Notes: generated by a model not told the origin, from the letters alone. Positions 23,849-33,003 are shown, numbered from the stretch's first letter. The stretch: 33,521 nt of DNA from JBQTKD01 sp052389435 (GCA_052389435.1 JBQTIB010000200.1:1-33521), one strand, 5' to 3'. A program made the numbers and translations.

Positions 23849-24835
23849 TTGCGCATCGCCGTCACCGGCTCGATCGCCACCGACCACCTGATGGGCTTCA
23901 GCGGCCGATTCGCCGATTCGCTGGTGCCCGAGGCCCTCGCGAAGATCTCCGTGTCGTTCCTCGTGGACGACCTCGAGGTCCGCCGCGGCGGGGTGGCGGC
24001 CAACATCGCGTTCGGCATGGGCTACCTGGGGCTGACCCCGATCCTGGTCGGGGCGGTGGGCGAGGACTTCGAGCCGTACCGGTCCTGGCTGGAGCGCTAC
24101 GGCGTGGACACCGCGTCCGTCCTGGTCTCCGAGCTCAAGCACACGGCGCGGTTCGTATGCACGACCGACACCGACCAGGCGCAGATCGCCTCGTTCTACC
24201 CCGGGGCGATGAGCGAGGCCCGGGACATCGAACTCGGCCCGATCGCCGGTCGCGTGGGCGGGCTGGACCTGGTGCTGATCGGCGCGAACGACCCGGCCGC
24301 GATGGCCCGGCACACCGCCGAGTGCCGCGAGCGCGGGATCCCGTTCGCCGCGGACCCGAGCCAGCAGGTCGCGTGGCTCTCGGGCGAGGACATCCAGAAC
24401 CTGATCGACGGCGCCACGTACCTGTTCACCAACGAGTACGAGGCCGCGGTCGTCGAGAAGAAGACCGGTTGGACCACGGCGGACGTCGCCGCGCGAGTCG
24501 AGGTCCGCATCACCACCCTCGGCGGGGACGGCGCCCGCATCGAGGCCCGCGGCGAAGAGCCCGTTCACATCCCGGTGGCCGCGGTCGAGAGGATCGTCGA
24601 GCCCACCGGCGTCGGCGACGCCTTCCGCGCCGGCTTCCTGGCCGGCCGTTCCTGGGGGCTGAGCCTCGAGCGCAGCGGCCAGGTCGGGTCGGTGCTCGCC
24701 GCCCACGTCATCGAAACCCTCGGCACCCAGGAGTACACGCTGGAGGCCGGCTCGTTCCTCAAGCGGCTCGGTGCCGCCTACGGGGACGGCGCCGCCGCCG
24801 AGGTCGAGCCGCACCTGGCGGTCAAGTCCGGCTGA
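23849..24835 (+). CDS. adoK: Adenosine kinase, PfkB family
   Basis: Phosphorylates adenosine to AMP in purine salvage. The 328-residue protein closely follows the mycobacterial enzyme (Rv2202c) pattern from memory: MRIAVTGSIATDHLMGFSGR, VRRGGVAANIAFG, ARFVCTTDTDQAQIASFYPG, GANDPAAM and FAADPSQQ. The PfkB anion hole and catalytic Asp are in PTGVGDAFRAGF near residue 255. It starts with TTG at 23849, with ACGGAG about seven bases upstream. A TAGCCT -10 candidate is at 23791-23796. The aat gene follows after two bases. Confidence 0.93.
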   Translation: MRIAVTGSIATDHLMGFSGRFADSLVPEALAKISVSFLVDDLEVRRGGVAANIAFGMGYLGLTPILVGAVGEDFEPYRSWLERYGVDTASVLVSELKHTARFVCTTDTDQAQIASFYPGAMSEARDIELGPIAGRVGGLDLVLIGANDPAAMARHTAECRERGIPFAADPSQQVAWLSGEDIQNLIDGATYLFTNEYEAAVVEKKTGWTTADVAARVEVRITTLGGDGARIEARGEEPVHIPVAAVERIVEPTGVGDAFRAGFLAGRSWGLSLERSGQVGSVLAAHVIETLGTQEYTLEAGSFLKRLGAAYGDGAAAEVEPHLAVKSG

Positions 24836-24837
24836 CC

Positions 24838-25506
24838 GTGGCGATCGACCCCGGACCGTCGCGCTGGCAGTTTCCGCCCACGGACATCGCCGACGCGCAC
24901 GGTCTGATGGGCGTGGGGGCCGACCTCGAACCCGCCACGCTGCTCGCCGCGTACCGGCACGGCATCTTTCCGATGCCGCTGTCCAGGCGTGGCCGCATCG
25001 GCTGGTGGTCGCCCAACCCGCGCGGCATCCTGCCGCTCGACGGCGTCCACGAGTCGCGCTCGCTCGCGCGGACCCGCCGGCGGTTCGAGATTCGCGTGGA
25101 CACGGCCTTCGACGAGGTCGTGGCCGCGTGCGGCGACCCGTCGCGGCCCCACGGCTGGATCAACGCGGCGATGACGGCGGCCTACCACCGCCTGCACCGC
25201 CTCGGGTGGGCGCACAGCGTGGAGACGTGGGCGGACGGCGAACTCGCCGGGGGCCTGTTCGGGATCTCGATCGGCGGGCTGTTCGCGGGGGAGTCGATGT
25301 TCCACCGGCGCACCGACGCTTCCAAGGCCGCGGTGCTCGCGACCTGCGATCTGCTCCGCGCGGCCGGTTCGCCGGCGCAGCGCCTCTTCGACGTCCAGTG
25401 GACGACCGAGCACCTCTGCACCCTCGGCGCGATCGACGTCGACCGGGCCGACTACGAACGCCGCCTGGCCGCCGCCCTGACCCTGCCGTCCCCCTTTCCC
25501 GGGTAG
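24838..25506 (+). CDS. aat: Leucyl/phenylalanyl-tRNA--protein transferase
   Basis: Adds Leu or Phe to N-terminal basic residues, making N-degrons for ClpS-ClpAP or ClpC. The 222-residue protein has GLMGVGADLEPATLLAAYR, GIFPM, WWSPNPRGILPL, GGLFGISIGGLF, FAGESMFHRRTDASK and HLCTLGAI, all typical. GTG 24838 is two bases after the adoK stop, so it is probably co-transcribed. No strong ribosome binding site is seen, which fits coupling to adoK. Confidence 0.95.
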   Translation: MAIDPGPSRWQFPPTDIADAHGLMGVGADLEPATLLAAYRHGIFPMPLSRRGRIGWWSPNPRGILPLDGVHESRSLARTRRRFEIRVDTAFDEVVAACGDPSRPHGWINAAMTAAYHRLHRLGWAHSVETWADGELAGGLFGISIGGLFAGESMFHRRTDASKAAVLATCDLLRAAGSPAQRLFDVQWTTEHLCTLGAIDVDRADYERRLAAALTLPSPFPG

Positions 25507-25546
25507 GGGTTCCGTTCGGTACCGACCGGAGCGGCCGCCGGAGTCC

Positions 25547-25573
25547 GACAAACGGGACAAACTCGGACACGAA
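25547..25573. repeat. Three imperfect 9-bp direct repeats before DUF2079
   Basis: GACAAACGG, GACAAACTC and GGACACGAA lie head to tail in the 220-bp gap before the DUF2079 gene. The same gap holds TCGGTACCGA (25516-25525) and its near copy TCGGTGCCGA (25587-25596). No gene is seen in 25507-25726. Confidence 0.35.
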
Positions 25574-25726
25574 TGTGGTCCTCGGGTCGGTGCCGAGCGC
25601 GGACGATGGGTAGAGCGGGCCCGCGGCCCGATGGAGGCGACGCTGCCGGTGCTGCGGATTTCGCTCGGGCTCCCCACTCCTTCCTCGCTCGTCGCGCTCG
25701 CTCGGATGTGCGATTGGATGTGATCG

Positions 25727-27250
25727 ATGAGCACCGAGTCGGTCACCTCGCGCGCCGAATCGGGCGCACACCGGGTACCGGCCGCGCGGGACCGGCGGGC
25801 GGGCGGAGCGGGCGTCGCCGTGGGCGGACGCGGGTGGATCTGGCTGCTCGCCGTAGGGCTGTTCGCGCTCTACGCGACGATCTCGATTCGGCGGCACTAC
25901 ACGCTGCACACCACCGGGTACGACCTGGGCATCTTCGAGCAGGCGGTGCGCTCCTACGCCTCCGGGAACCTGCCGACCTCGGAGATCAAGGGCCCGGACT
26001 TTCCGATCCTGGGCGACCACTTCTCGCCGGTGCTGGCGCTGATCGCCCCGATCTACAGGGTGTTCCCGTCGGCGACGACGCTGCTGGTCGTACAGGCCGC
26101 CCTGCTCGCCGTCGCGGCCGTGCCCATCGCGACCACGGCGCAGCGACTGCTCGGGCGCGCCGCTGCGCTGGTCGTCGCACTCGGGTATGGCCTGTCGTGG
26201 GGAATCGCCGCGACCGTGGGCTTCGACTTCCACGAGGTCGCCTTCGCGGTGCCCCTGCTCGCCTTCGCCGCCTGCGCGATCGTCGAGGACCGGCCTCGGG
26301 CGGCGGTGCTGTGGGCGCTGCCCCTCGTTGCGGTCAAGGAGGACCTCGGGCTGACGCTGCTCGTCGTCGGGGTCCTGGTCCTCTGGAGGTGCCGGCGTCC
26401 GGTCCTCGGCGGGTCGGCCGCTCTGGCGGGCGTGCTCGGTTTCGTGCTGGCGGTGTTCCTGGTCCTGCCGGCCAACAACCCCGACGGCAGGTTCGCCTAC
26501 TGGAAGAACGTCGGTGGGGGAGGATCCGAGGAGTCCGGGGGCGGCCTCCTCGACCTTGCGCAGCGCATCAGCGTCGGCCTCGTGGACCCGGAGCCGAAGG
26601 CGATCCTGCTGATCGTGCTGCTCGCGCCCACGGCTTTCGTGGCGCTGCGCTCGCCGATCCTGCTGCTCGCGCTGCCGACCCTGGCCTGGCGGCTGCTTTC
26701 GGAGCGCTGGGAGTACTCGACGCTGGAGTTCCACTACAGCGCCGTGCTGATGCCGATCGTGTTCGTCGCCTTCGTCGACGGGCTGCGTCGCTGGACCGGG
26801 CCGGGCCACGAAGGCCGCCGCCGCGAGGCCCTGGTCGTGAGCGCGGCGGTCACCGCGCTGCTCGTTCCGTCGAACACCTTTGCCGAGGCGTTCAAGCCGA
26901 GCACGTGGAAGGGCGAACCGCGGGTCGGGGACTCCCGCGCGGTCCTCGCCGAGATCCCCGACGACGCGATCGTGATGGCCTCCAACCGCCTCGCCCCGCA
27001 CCTGACCAACCGCGCCGAGGTCAGCGTGTTCGGCTGGCCCGACGCCCGGCGCAACCCGGAGTGGATCGTCGTGGACAACGGCGAACCGATCGGCTATCCG
27101 CTCGAGCGGCGCGAAGCCCAGGACGCACTGATCGAGCAGGCCGAGGAGGCCGGGTACGAGCGCGTCGAAGAGCGCGGGGACTTCGTGCTGTTCAAGCGCG
27201 TCGACCCGGCCGCCGAATTCCCGCCGCTCCCGGAGGAACCCGCCGAGTAG
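25727..27250 (+). CDS. DUF2079 polytopic membrane protein
   Basis: A 507-residue integral membrane protein. An Arg-rich cytoplasmic N-terminus (1-35) leads to about eight to nine hydrophobic segments up to residue 390. The family signature TGYDLGIFEQAVRSYASG lies just after the first segment, then LGDHFSPVLALIAP and GFDFHEVAFAVPLLAF. The end is a soluble domain with VMASNRLAPHLTNR and VVDNGEPIGYPLER. DUF2079 proteins resemble GT-C type glycosyltransferases in topology, and the role is unproven. ATG 25727 is chosen. It converges on tusA with only four bases between stops. Confidence 0.88.
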   Translation: MSTESVTSRAESGAHRVPAARDRRAGGAGVAVGGRGWIWLLAVGLFALYATISIRRHYTLHTTGYDLGIFEQAVRSYASGNLPTSEIKGPDFPILGDHFSPVLALIAPIYRVFPSATTLLVVQAALLAVAAVPIATTAQRLLGRAAALVVALGYGLSWGIAATVGFDFHEVAFAVPLLAFAACAIVEDRPRAAVLWALPLVAVKEDLGLTLLVVGVLVLWRCRRPVLGGSAALAGVLGFVLAVFLVLPANNPDGRFAYWKNVGGGGSEESGGGLLDLAQRISVGLVDPEPKAILLIVLLAPTAFVALRSPILLLALPTLAWRLLSERWEYSTLEFHYSAVLMPIVFVAFVDGLRRWTGPGHEGRRREALVVSAAVTALLVPSNTFAEAFKPSTWKGEPRVGDSRAVLAEIPDDAIVMASNRLAPHLTNRAEVSVFGWPDARRNPEWIVVDNGEPIGYPLERREAQDALIEQAEEAGYERVEERGDFVLFKRVDPAAEFPPLPEEPAE

Positions 27251-27254
27251 TCGA

Positions 27255-27473
27255 TCAGCGCAACCGGCGGACCAGGTAGGCCTCGCCCGGACGGCCGAGG
27301 TACTCCTGCCCGCGCATCTCGCACCATGCCGGAATGTCCAGCGCCGCCGCCGGATCGTCGGCCAGGACGCCGACCGTCTCGCCGACCTCGACGTCGCCGA
27401 TGTGCCGCGCCAGTTCGATGATCGGCGCCGGGCAGCGCCGGCCGAGAACGTCGAGAACGAGCGTCGGCCTCAC
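27255..27473 (-). CDS. TusA-family sulfur carrier protein
   Basis: A 72-residue protein with the TusA signature: DVLGRRCPAPIIELA, holding CPxP with the persulfide Cys near residue 14. It then has the usual GETVGVLADDPAAALDIPAWCEMRG. It probably receives sulfur from the desulfurase encoded just upstream. GTG 27473 overlaps the desulfurase stop as GTGA. The end target of the sulfur is unknown; a link to molybdopterin, thiolated tRNA or cytochrome biogenesis cannot be told from sequence. Confidence 0.9.
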   Translation of the reverse strand: MRPTLVLDVLGRRCPAPIIELARHIGDVEVGETVGVLADDPAAALDIPAWCEMRGQEYLGRPGEAYLVRRLR

Positions 27474-28597
27474 AGCCCCTCCACCCCCGCGATCCGGCGC
27501 AGGTCCGCGAGCACCCGCGGCACCGTCCCCAGGAACCGGTCCACGGTGGCCCCCTCCACCCCCCGCGGCAGGGACACCCGCACGTTGCCGTGCGACAGCA
27601 CGCCCATCGCCTCCAGCACGTGACTCGGCCGCAGGGTGTCCGCGGTGCAGGACGAACCGGAGTTCACCGCGAACCCGGCCCGGTCCAGCTCCGTCACCAG
27701 CGCCTCGCCGTCGACGTAGAGACAGGAGAAGGTGACCAGGTGCGGCAGGCGGTGGGTCGGATCGCCGAGGACGACGACGTCCGGCCAGCTCGCCGCGACG
27801 GCCCGGACGCGCTCGGTCAGCGCCGCGAGGCGCGCCGACTCCTGCTCGGCGTCCTCGGCCACGGCTGCGAGGGCGGCGGCCGCGGCGGCGATCCCGGGCA
27901 CGTTGGCATACCCCGGCACGACGCCGGCCGGCCACGCACCGCCGGGCAGCGGCGAGCGCCACCGGGCCGGGCGTCGGACGACGAGCACGCCGACGCCGGG
28001 CGGCCCGCCCCACTTGTGCGCGCTCCCGCACAGCACCGACCAGCCCTCGGGCACGGGAGTGCGGCCGATCGTCTGGGCCGCGTCGACCAGCAGCGGCACC
28101 TCGCCTGCGGCGGCGACGGCCGCGACGGGCTGCACGGTGCCGACTTCGTGGTTGGCGCTCTGCAGGCACGCGAGCGCGGTGTCCGGGGTGAGTCGGGAGA
28201 GGAACTCCGCGGGATCGACCGCTCCGGACCGGTCCACGCCGACGAGGTCCACGTCGCCGCCCGCGGCTTCGTGCCGCTGCGCCGCGTGCAGGACCGCGGA
28301 GTGCTCCACCGCCGAGGCGACGAGCCGTGAGCCGACCCGCGCGCGGCCCTTCAGGCACCCGGCGATGCCGAGCTGCACCGCCTCGGTACCCGACGACGTG
28401 AACAACACCTCCGCCGGCGCCGCGCCGAGCACCTGCGCGACGACCTCCCGCGCCGCGTCCAGCCGCATCCGTGCCTGCCGCCCGGCTCGATACAGCCGTG
28501 CCGGGTCCGCCCAGCCGTCCTCCAGCGCCGCGGCGTAGACCGCCCGCGCGCTCGGGTGCATCGGCTCGGTCGACGCCGCGTCCAGGTACCCGTCCAC
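27470..28597 (-). CDS. Cysteine desulfurase (class V aminotransferase)
   Basis: PLP enzyme that removes sulfur from cysteine as a persulfide. The 375-residue protein has YLDAASTEPMHPSA, FTSSGTEAVQLGI, EHSAVLHA, DAAQTIGRTPV and PLP-lysine GSAHKWGGPPGVG. The catalytic Cys is in NSGSSCTADTLRPSHVL, in the IscS/NifS-type loop. It starts with GTG 28597; no strong ribosome binding site is seen. The tusA gene follows with a 4-bp overlap, giving a simple two-gene sulfur relay. The serpin gene is 199 bp upstream on the same strand. Confidence 0.92.
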   Translation of the reverse strand: MDGYLDAASTEPMHPSARAVYAAALEDGWADPARLYRAGRQARMRLDAAREVVAQVLGAAPAEVLFTSSGTEAVQLGIAGCLKGRARVGSRLVASAVEHSAVLHAAQRHEAAGGDVDLVGVDRSGAVDPAEFLSRLTPDTALACLQSANHEVGTVQPVAAVAAAGEVPLLVDAAQTIGRTPVPEGWSVLCGSAHKWGGPPGVGVLVVRRPARWRSPLPGGAWPAGVVPGYANVPGIAAAAAALAAVAEDAEQESARLAALTERVRAVAASWPDVVVLGDPTHRLPHLVTFSCLYVDGEALVTELDRAGFAVNSGSSCTADTLRPSHVLEAMGVLSHGNVRVSLPRGVEGATVDRFLGTVPRVLADLRRIAGVEGL

Positions 28598-28796
28598 GGC
28601 CCGAACGCTAGCTCCACCCGGCGGCGGCCGGCCTCGGTCGTGTCCCGTGAATCCTGGCGGCGCGGATCGGCGCCACGACGAAGCCCGGCGGCGGTGGGGC
28701 GACGTAGCCCCCTACAACGTAGCGGGCTCCTCCTCCGCCTTGCCGGATCGCCGCCGTGATCACCGCCCGCATCCGCCGATATTCGCGGGACACTCC
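28598..28796. other. Spacer between serpin and desulfurase genes
   Basis: This 199-bp stretch holds the probable desulfurase promoter. A 61-codon frame (28608-28793, minus strand) fills most of it, but it has no ribosome binding site that I can place and no recognised family, so I do not call it a gene. Confidence 0.4.
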
Positions 28797-30110
28797 CTAG
28801 GCCCGGGGATCGACCACCTGACCCACGAACAGCGGGGCGCCGGTCTCGGTGTCCACGATCTCGAACAGGAACGGCCGGTCGACGGCGAACTGCATCGGCG
28901 GCTGCACCGGTGCGGAGACGGCGCGGGCCGTGACGACGGTGACGGCGGCCGCCTCGGTGCCCAACTGGTCCACGGCGATGGTGGCCCTGTGCACGGCCTG
29001 GTCCACGACGAGCCGCTCCGAGGCGGTGATGCCGGACAGGTTCGCCGTGGCTTCGTCGAAGACGTCGGTCAGTCCGAGCTCGGGCAGCAGCTTCACCAGG
29101 TCGAGGTCGGCGCCGAAGTTCCAGGTCGGCATGGTGAGCACGACCGTCGTGGGCGTGGTCCGGGCGGCGGCCGCGAGCGTCGCCGGCGTCATCAGGTCTG
29201 CGGGCGTCGTCGAGCCGGTCGGCAGGACGATGCGCATCGCGAGGCGGTCGCCGAAGTAGGGGAGCGTCAGCGAGCGCCAGCCTTTGCCCGAGGAGTAGCC
29301 GAGGCTTGCCTCCTTGGCGATCGCGGGCACCGAGACCGTGGCGCCGTCGACGGCGAAGTCGCGCTCGCCCGCCTCCTCGAACGGGAAGGGCCAGCTCGCC
29401 TTCAGGTACACCGCGTTCGCCAGCGCCAGGCGGGTCAGCGGATCGACCCTGTCCAGGGCCTTGTCGATGCGTCCGGCGGTCTTGTCCCTCACCCAGCCGT
29501 TGACGGCCGCGAGCGCCGCCTGCTCGTCGGCGAACTCGACGGTCTGCAGACCCGCGTCGTACTGCTCGCGCAGCGTCCGCAGGAAGTCCTGCGCGTAGGC
29601 GTAGCCCCGCTGGGTGAACAGGGCGTTGGAGACGGCCAGCACCGGCGGCTCGGGCGCGGGGAAGTCGCGGGCCTCGGGCCTGTCGGCAACGACCGGGGTG
29701 GGCGGGGGAGCGGTGTCGGTGACGAGCCTGTTGGTGAGCGCGTTGACGGCCGCCGCGATCTCCGGCGGGAAACCGAAGGTCGCGTCCAACTGGCCGGCCG
29801 TGTTCCCGGCCGCGCCGGCCCGCAGCATCGCGAACGCGTACTCGACGCTCAGCGGGCTGAAAACGAGGTTCTCCCGCGGGTTCGCGGCGATCCGGTACAG
29901 GTCGGCCGCGAAGGCCCGCATGCCCGCGACGGCCTGGTCCACCGGCGCGTCCTTGGCCGGCGCCAGCCGCTGCCCGGCGAAGGCCACGAATTCCAGCGAC
30001 GCCGCGTCCCCAGCCATCCCCGCCGATCCTCCCGTCCCGCCGCACGCCGCCACCAGGGCCGCCACGGCGCCCGCGAGGGCCGCCCGTCGAATCGTCTTTC
30101 GGTGACCCAT
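28797..30110 (-). CDS. Serpin family lipoprotein
   Basis: A 437-residue secreted protease inhibitor. The N-terminus has basic residues, a hydrophobic stretch and the lipobox LVAAC with lipidated Cys23, so it should be anchored outside the membrane. The serpin body starts at about residue 45 (NPRENLVFSPLSVEYAFAML). ALANAVYLKASWPFPF and LPYFGDRLAMRIVLP follow, and the hinge GTEAAAVT lies near 388. The reactive loop runs from VVTARAVSAPVQ to DRPFLFEIVD. Counting from the hinge puts P1-P1' near Val-Ser, which would fit an elastase- or subtilisin-like target, but loop length makes this uncertain. ATG 30110 has GGAGG seven bases upstream. Confidence 0.93.
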   Translation of the reverse strand: MGHRKTIRRAALAGAVAALVAACGGTGGSAGMAGDAASLEFVAFAGQRLAPAKDAPVDQAVAGMRAFAADLYRIAANPRENLVFSPLSVEYAFAMLRAGAAGNTAGQLDATFGFPPEIAAAVNALTNRLVTDTAPPPTPVVADRPEARDFPAPEPPVLAVSNALFTQRGYAYAQDFLRTLREQYDAGLQTVEFADEQAALAAVNGWVRDKTAGRIDKALDRVDPLTRLALANAVYLKASWPFPFEEAGERDFAVDGATVSVPAIAKEASLGYSSGKGWRSLTLPYFGDRLAMRIVLPTGSTTPADLMTPATLAAAARTTPTTVVLTMPTWNFGADLDLVKLLPELGLTDVFDEATANLSGITASERLVVDQAVHRATIAVDQLGTEAAAVTVVTARAVSAPVQPPMQFAVDRPFLFEIVDTETGAPLFVGQVVDPRA

Positions 30111-30220
30111 GCCACAGCCTCCAGAGAGTCTCGGTGCTCCCACCGTGGACGGCGCGGAAATGTGTTTCGTTCGACCCGCCAACCAGGTCCCCTGGCGAAA
30201 GATGTGCAGACCGTCCGGAG

Positions 30221-30226
30221 TAGGCT
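30221..30226 (+). promoter_or_regulatory. Candidate -10 for the cta operon
   Basis: TAGGCT lies about 79 bases before the TTG start of ctaC, in the 194-bp divergent gap shared with the serpin gene. The -35 is not clear. Confidence 0.35.
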
Positions 30227-30304
30227 TCGCGCGCACACAATTTCCGTGCCGAGGCCGCCCGCCCCGGCTCGGCCAGCCCTGCCGCACCCCTTGGAAGGCC
30301 CGCG

Positions 30305-31216
30305 TTGGCTCGATTCGGTTCGCCACCCCCGAGGCGTCCCCGGAGGACTCTCGGCCTTGGCCTCCTGGCTCTTTTCGTGCTGCTCACGAGCACGGGTTGC
30401 GACACCGCGGAACTACCGCGGCTCGCTTTCCCGACGCCGGCCACGGAAGAGGCTCCGCGCATCCTGCTGCTCTGGCAGGGCTCCTGGCTCGCCGCCGCCA
30501 TCACCGGCGGCATCGTGTGGGCGCTGATCATCTGGAGCTGCGTCTTCCACCGGAAGAAGCACGAAGCCGAGATCCCGATCCAGTCGCGGTACAACCTGCC
30601 GATCGAGGTTCTCTACACGGTCATTCCGTTCATCATCGTCGCGGTCTTCTTCTACTTCACCGCGCGCGACGAGTCGATCCTGCTCGACATGGACAAGGAG
30701 CCCGACCTCGAAGTCAACGTCGTCGGGCGCCAGTGGTCCTGGTCGTTCAACTACCTGGGCGAAGACGTCTACGACGTCGGAACGCCCAAGGACCTGCCGG
30801 TCCTGTGGCTGCCGGTGGACAAGACCGTCCGGTTCGAGCTGACCTCGCCGGACGTCATCCACTCGTTCTACGTGCCCTCGTTCCTGTTCAAGATGGACGT
30901 GTTCCCGGGCAAGGTGAACAAGTTCCAGCTCACCCCGAACAAGATCGGCCGCTTCGCCGGCAAGTGTTCGGAGCTGTGCGGCACCGACCACTCCCGGATG
31001 CTGTTCGAGGTGAACGTGGTGAGCGAGGCCGACTACCGCGCGCACCTGGCAGACCTGCGCCGCATCGGCCAGACCGGCCAGTTGGACAAGGGCATCCTGG
31101 GCACCGAAGCGGATCGACTCCGCGAGTACAACGTGCAGTTCAGCGAGCGGGAAGAGAACATCCCGATCGGCAAGCCCGAGGGTGCAGCGCACGGCGGGGG
31201 AGAAGGCGGCCACTGA
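30305..31216 (+). CDS. ctaC: Cytochrome c oxidase subunit II
   Basis: CuA-bearing subunit of the aa3 terminal oxidase. The 303-residue protein has a lipobox LLTSTGC with Cys32. Two membrane helices (about 54-76 and 97-116) and the aromatic electron-entry motif QWSWSF follow. The CuA site is complete: His in DVIHSFYVPSF and the Cys, Cys, His, Met ligands in CSELCGTDHSRM. No fused cytochrome c domain is present, as in the usual actinobacterial bcc-aa3 design. TTG 30305 has GGAAGG seven bases upstream. Its TGA overlaps the ctaD ATG by one base. Confidence 0.95.
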   Translation: MARFGSPPPRRPRRTLGLGLLALFVLLTSTGCDTAELPRLAFPTPATEEAPRILLLWQGSWLAAAITGGIVWALIIWSCVFHRKKHEAEIPIQSRYNLPIEVLYTVIPFIIVAVFFYFTARDESILLDMDKEPDLEVNVVGRQWSWSFNYLGEDVYDVGTPKDLPVLWLPVDKTVRFELTSPDVIHSFYVPSFLFKMDVFPGKVNKFQLTPNKIGRFAGKCSELCGTDHSRMLFEVNVVSEADYRAHLADLRRIGQTGQLDKGILGTEADRLREYNVQFSEREENIPIGKPEGAAHGGGEGGH

Positions 31217-33003
31217 TGACCACCTACGAGCAGGCCAGGCGAGTCCAGGCCACCACCGCGTCCCCGCGCAAGCGGACCCTGGGCGCGGCGATCATCGACT
31301 GGATGACCACGACCGATCACAAGAAGATCGGTTACCTGTACCTGATGACCTCGTTCGCGTTCTTCCTGATCGGCGGCCTCATGGCGCTGGTCATGCGAGC
31401 GGAACTGGCGCGGCCGGGCACCCAGGTCGTCTCCAACGACCAGTTCAACCAGCTCTTCACCATGCACGGCACGATCATGCTGCTGATGTTCGCGACGCCG
31501 CTGTTCGTCGGCTTCACGAACGTGATCATGCCGCTGCAGATTGGCTCCCCGGACGTCGCGTTCCCGCGGCTGAACATGTTCAGCTTCTGGCTGTTCCTGT
31601 TCGGTGGATCGATCGTGATGATGGGCTTCCTCACCCCGGGCGGCGCCGCCGACTTCGGCTGGTTCGCCTACACCCCGCTCTCGGACGGCGTCCGCTCCCC
31701 GAACGTCGGCGCGGACCTGTGGATCATGGGCCTGGCCCTTTCCGGCTTCGGCACGATCCTCGGTGGCGTCAACTTCATCACCACGATCTGCTGCATGCGC
31801 GCTCCCGGCATGACCATGTTCCGGATGCCGATCTTCACCTGGAACGCCCTGGTGACCTCGGTGCTCGTGCTGATGGCCTTCCCGGTCCTCGCCGCGGCCC
31901 TGCTGGTGCTCGAGGCCGACCGCCAACTCGGCACCCACGTCTTCGACGCGGCCAACGGCGGGGCGCTGCTCTGGCAGCACCTGTTCTGGTTCTTCGGGCA
32001 CCCCGAGGTCTACATCATTGCCCTGCCGTTCTTCGGCATCATCACCGAGATCCTGCCGGTGTTCAGCCGCAAGCCGATCTTCGGCTACAAGGGCCTGGTC
32101 TTCGCGACCCTGTCCATCGCGGCCCTCTCGGTGACGGTGTGGGCCCACCACATGTACGTGACCGGCGGCGTTCTGCTTCCGTTCTTCGCGTTCATGACGT
32201 TCCTCATCGCGGTGCCGACCGGCGTGAAGTTCTTCAACTGGCTGGGCACGATGTGGCGCGGGGCGATCAGCTTCGACACCCCGATGCTCTGGTCCGTCGG
32301 CTTCCTCGTGACGTTCCTGTTCGGCGGTCTGACCGGCATCATCCTGGCCAGCCCGCCGTTGGACTTCGCGATCTCCGACTCCTACTTCGTCGTCGCGCAC
32401 TTCCACTACGTCGTCTTCGGCACCGTCGTGTTCGCGATGTTCGCGGGCTTCTACTTCTGGTGGCCCAAGATGACGGGCAAGATGCTCGACGAGCGCCTCG
32501 GCAAGATCCACTTCTGGCTGCTGTTCTTCGGGTTCCACACCACCTTCCTCGTCCAGCACTGGCTGGGCGCCGAGGGCATGCCGCGCCGCTACGCGGACTA
32601 CCTCGACGCCGACGGCTTCACGGGGCTGAACATGATCTCGACGATCGGGGCGTTCATGCTCGGCGCCTCGACGCTGCCGTTCCTGTTCAACGTCATCAAG
32701 ACCGCGAAGCACGCGCCGATGGTCCACACCGACGACCCGTGGGGGTACGGCCGTTCCCTGGAGTGGGCGACCTCCTGCCCGCCGCCGCGGCACAACTTCA
32801 CGTCGATGCCGCGCATCCGGTCGGAGAGCCCGGCGTTCGACCTGCACCACCCGGAGTACGCCAGCGCCCACGACGGCCCGTCGCACAAGCACAACCTGCT
32901 CGACGACATCTACGGGGAGCCGGAGCTCAAGGGCCACGAAGGCGGCCAGTCGAAGACTGCGGTCATCGAGCACGAGCGCAACGAGCACGAGGACGGCCAC
33001 TAG
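31216..33003 (+). CDS. ctaD: Cytochrome c oxidase subunit I
   Basis: Catalytic haem a/a3-CuB subunit that reduces oxygen and pumps protons. The 595-residue protein has 12 membrane helices. The haem and CuB ligands are all visible: FTMHGTIML, FWFFGHPEVYII with the crosslinked Tyr, WAHHMYVTGG and YFVVAHFHYVVFG. The K-channel Lys is in FGYKGLV. A His-, Asp- and Glu-rich cytosolic tail (about 510-595) follows the last helix. ATG 31216 overlaps the ctaC stop. The ctaF ATG comes directly after its stop. Confidence 0.97.
   Translation: MTTYEQARRVQATTASPRKRTLGAAIIDWMTTTDHKKIGYLYLMTSFAFFLIGGLMALVMRAELARPGTQVVSNDQFNQLFTMHGTIMLLMFATPLFVGFTNVIMPLQIGSPDVAFPRLNMFSFWLFLFGGSIVMMGFLTPGGAADFGWFAYTPLSDGVRSPNVGADLWIMGLALSGFGTILGGVNFITTICCMRAPGMTMFRMPIFTWNALVTSVLVLMAFPVLAAALLVLEADRQLGTHVFDAANGGALLWQHLFWFFGHPEVYIIALPFFGIITEILPVFSRKPIFGYKGLVFATLSIAALSVTVWAHHMYVTGGVLLPFFAFMTFLIAVPTGVKFFNWLGTMWRGAISFDTPMLWSVGFLVTFLFGGLTGIILASPPLDFAISDSYFVVAHFHYVVFGTVVFAMFAGFYFWWPKMTGKMLDERLGKIHFWLLFFGFHTTFLVQHWLGAEGMPRRYADYLDADGFTGLNMISTIGAFMLGASTLPFLFNVIKTAKHAPMVHTDDPWGYGRSLEWATSCPPPRHNFTSMPRIRSESPAFDLHHPEYASAHDGPSHKHNLLDDIYGEPELKGHEGGQSKTAVIEHERNEHEDGH

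Noticed and set aside
28608..28793. 61-codon frame between serpin and desulfurase genes
   Set aside because: No clear ribosome binding site or family; low-complexity Gly, Pro and Arg content fits spacer DNA.
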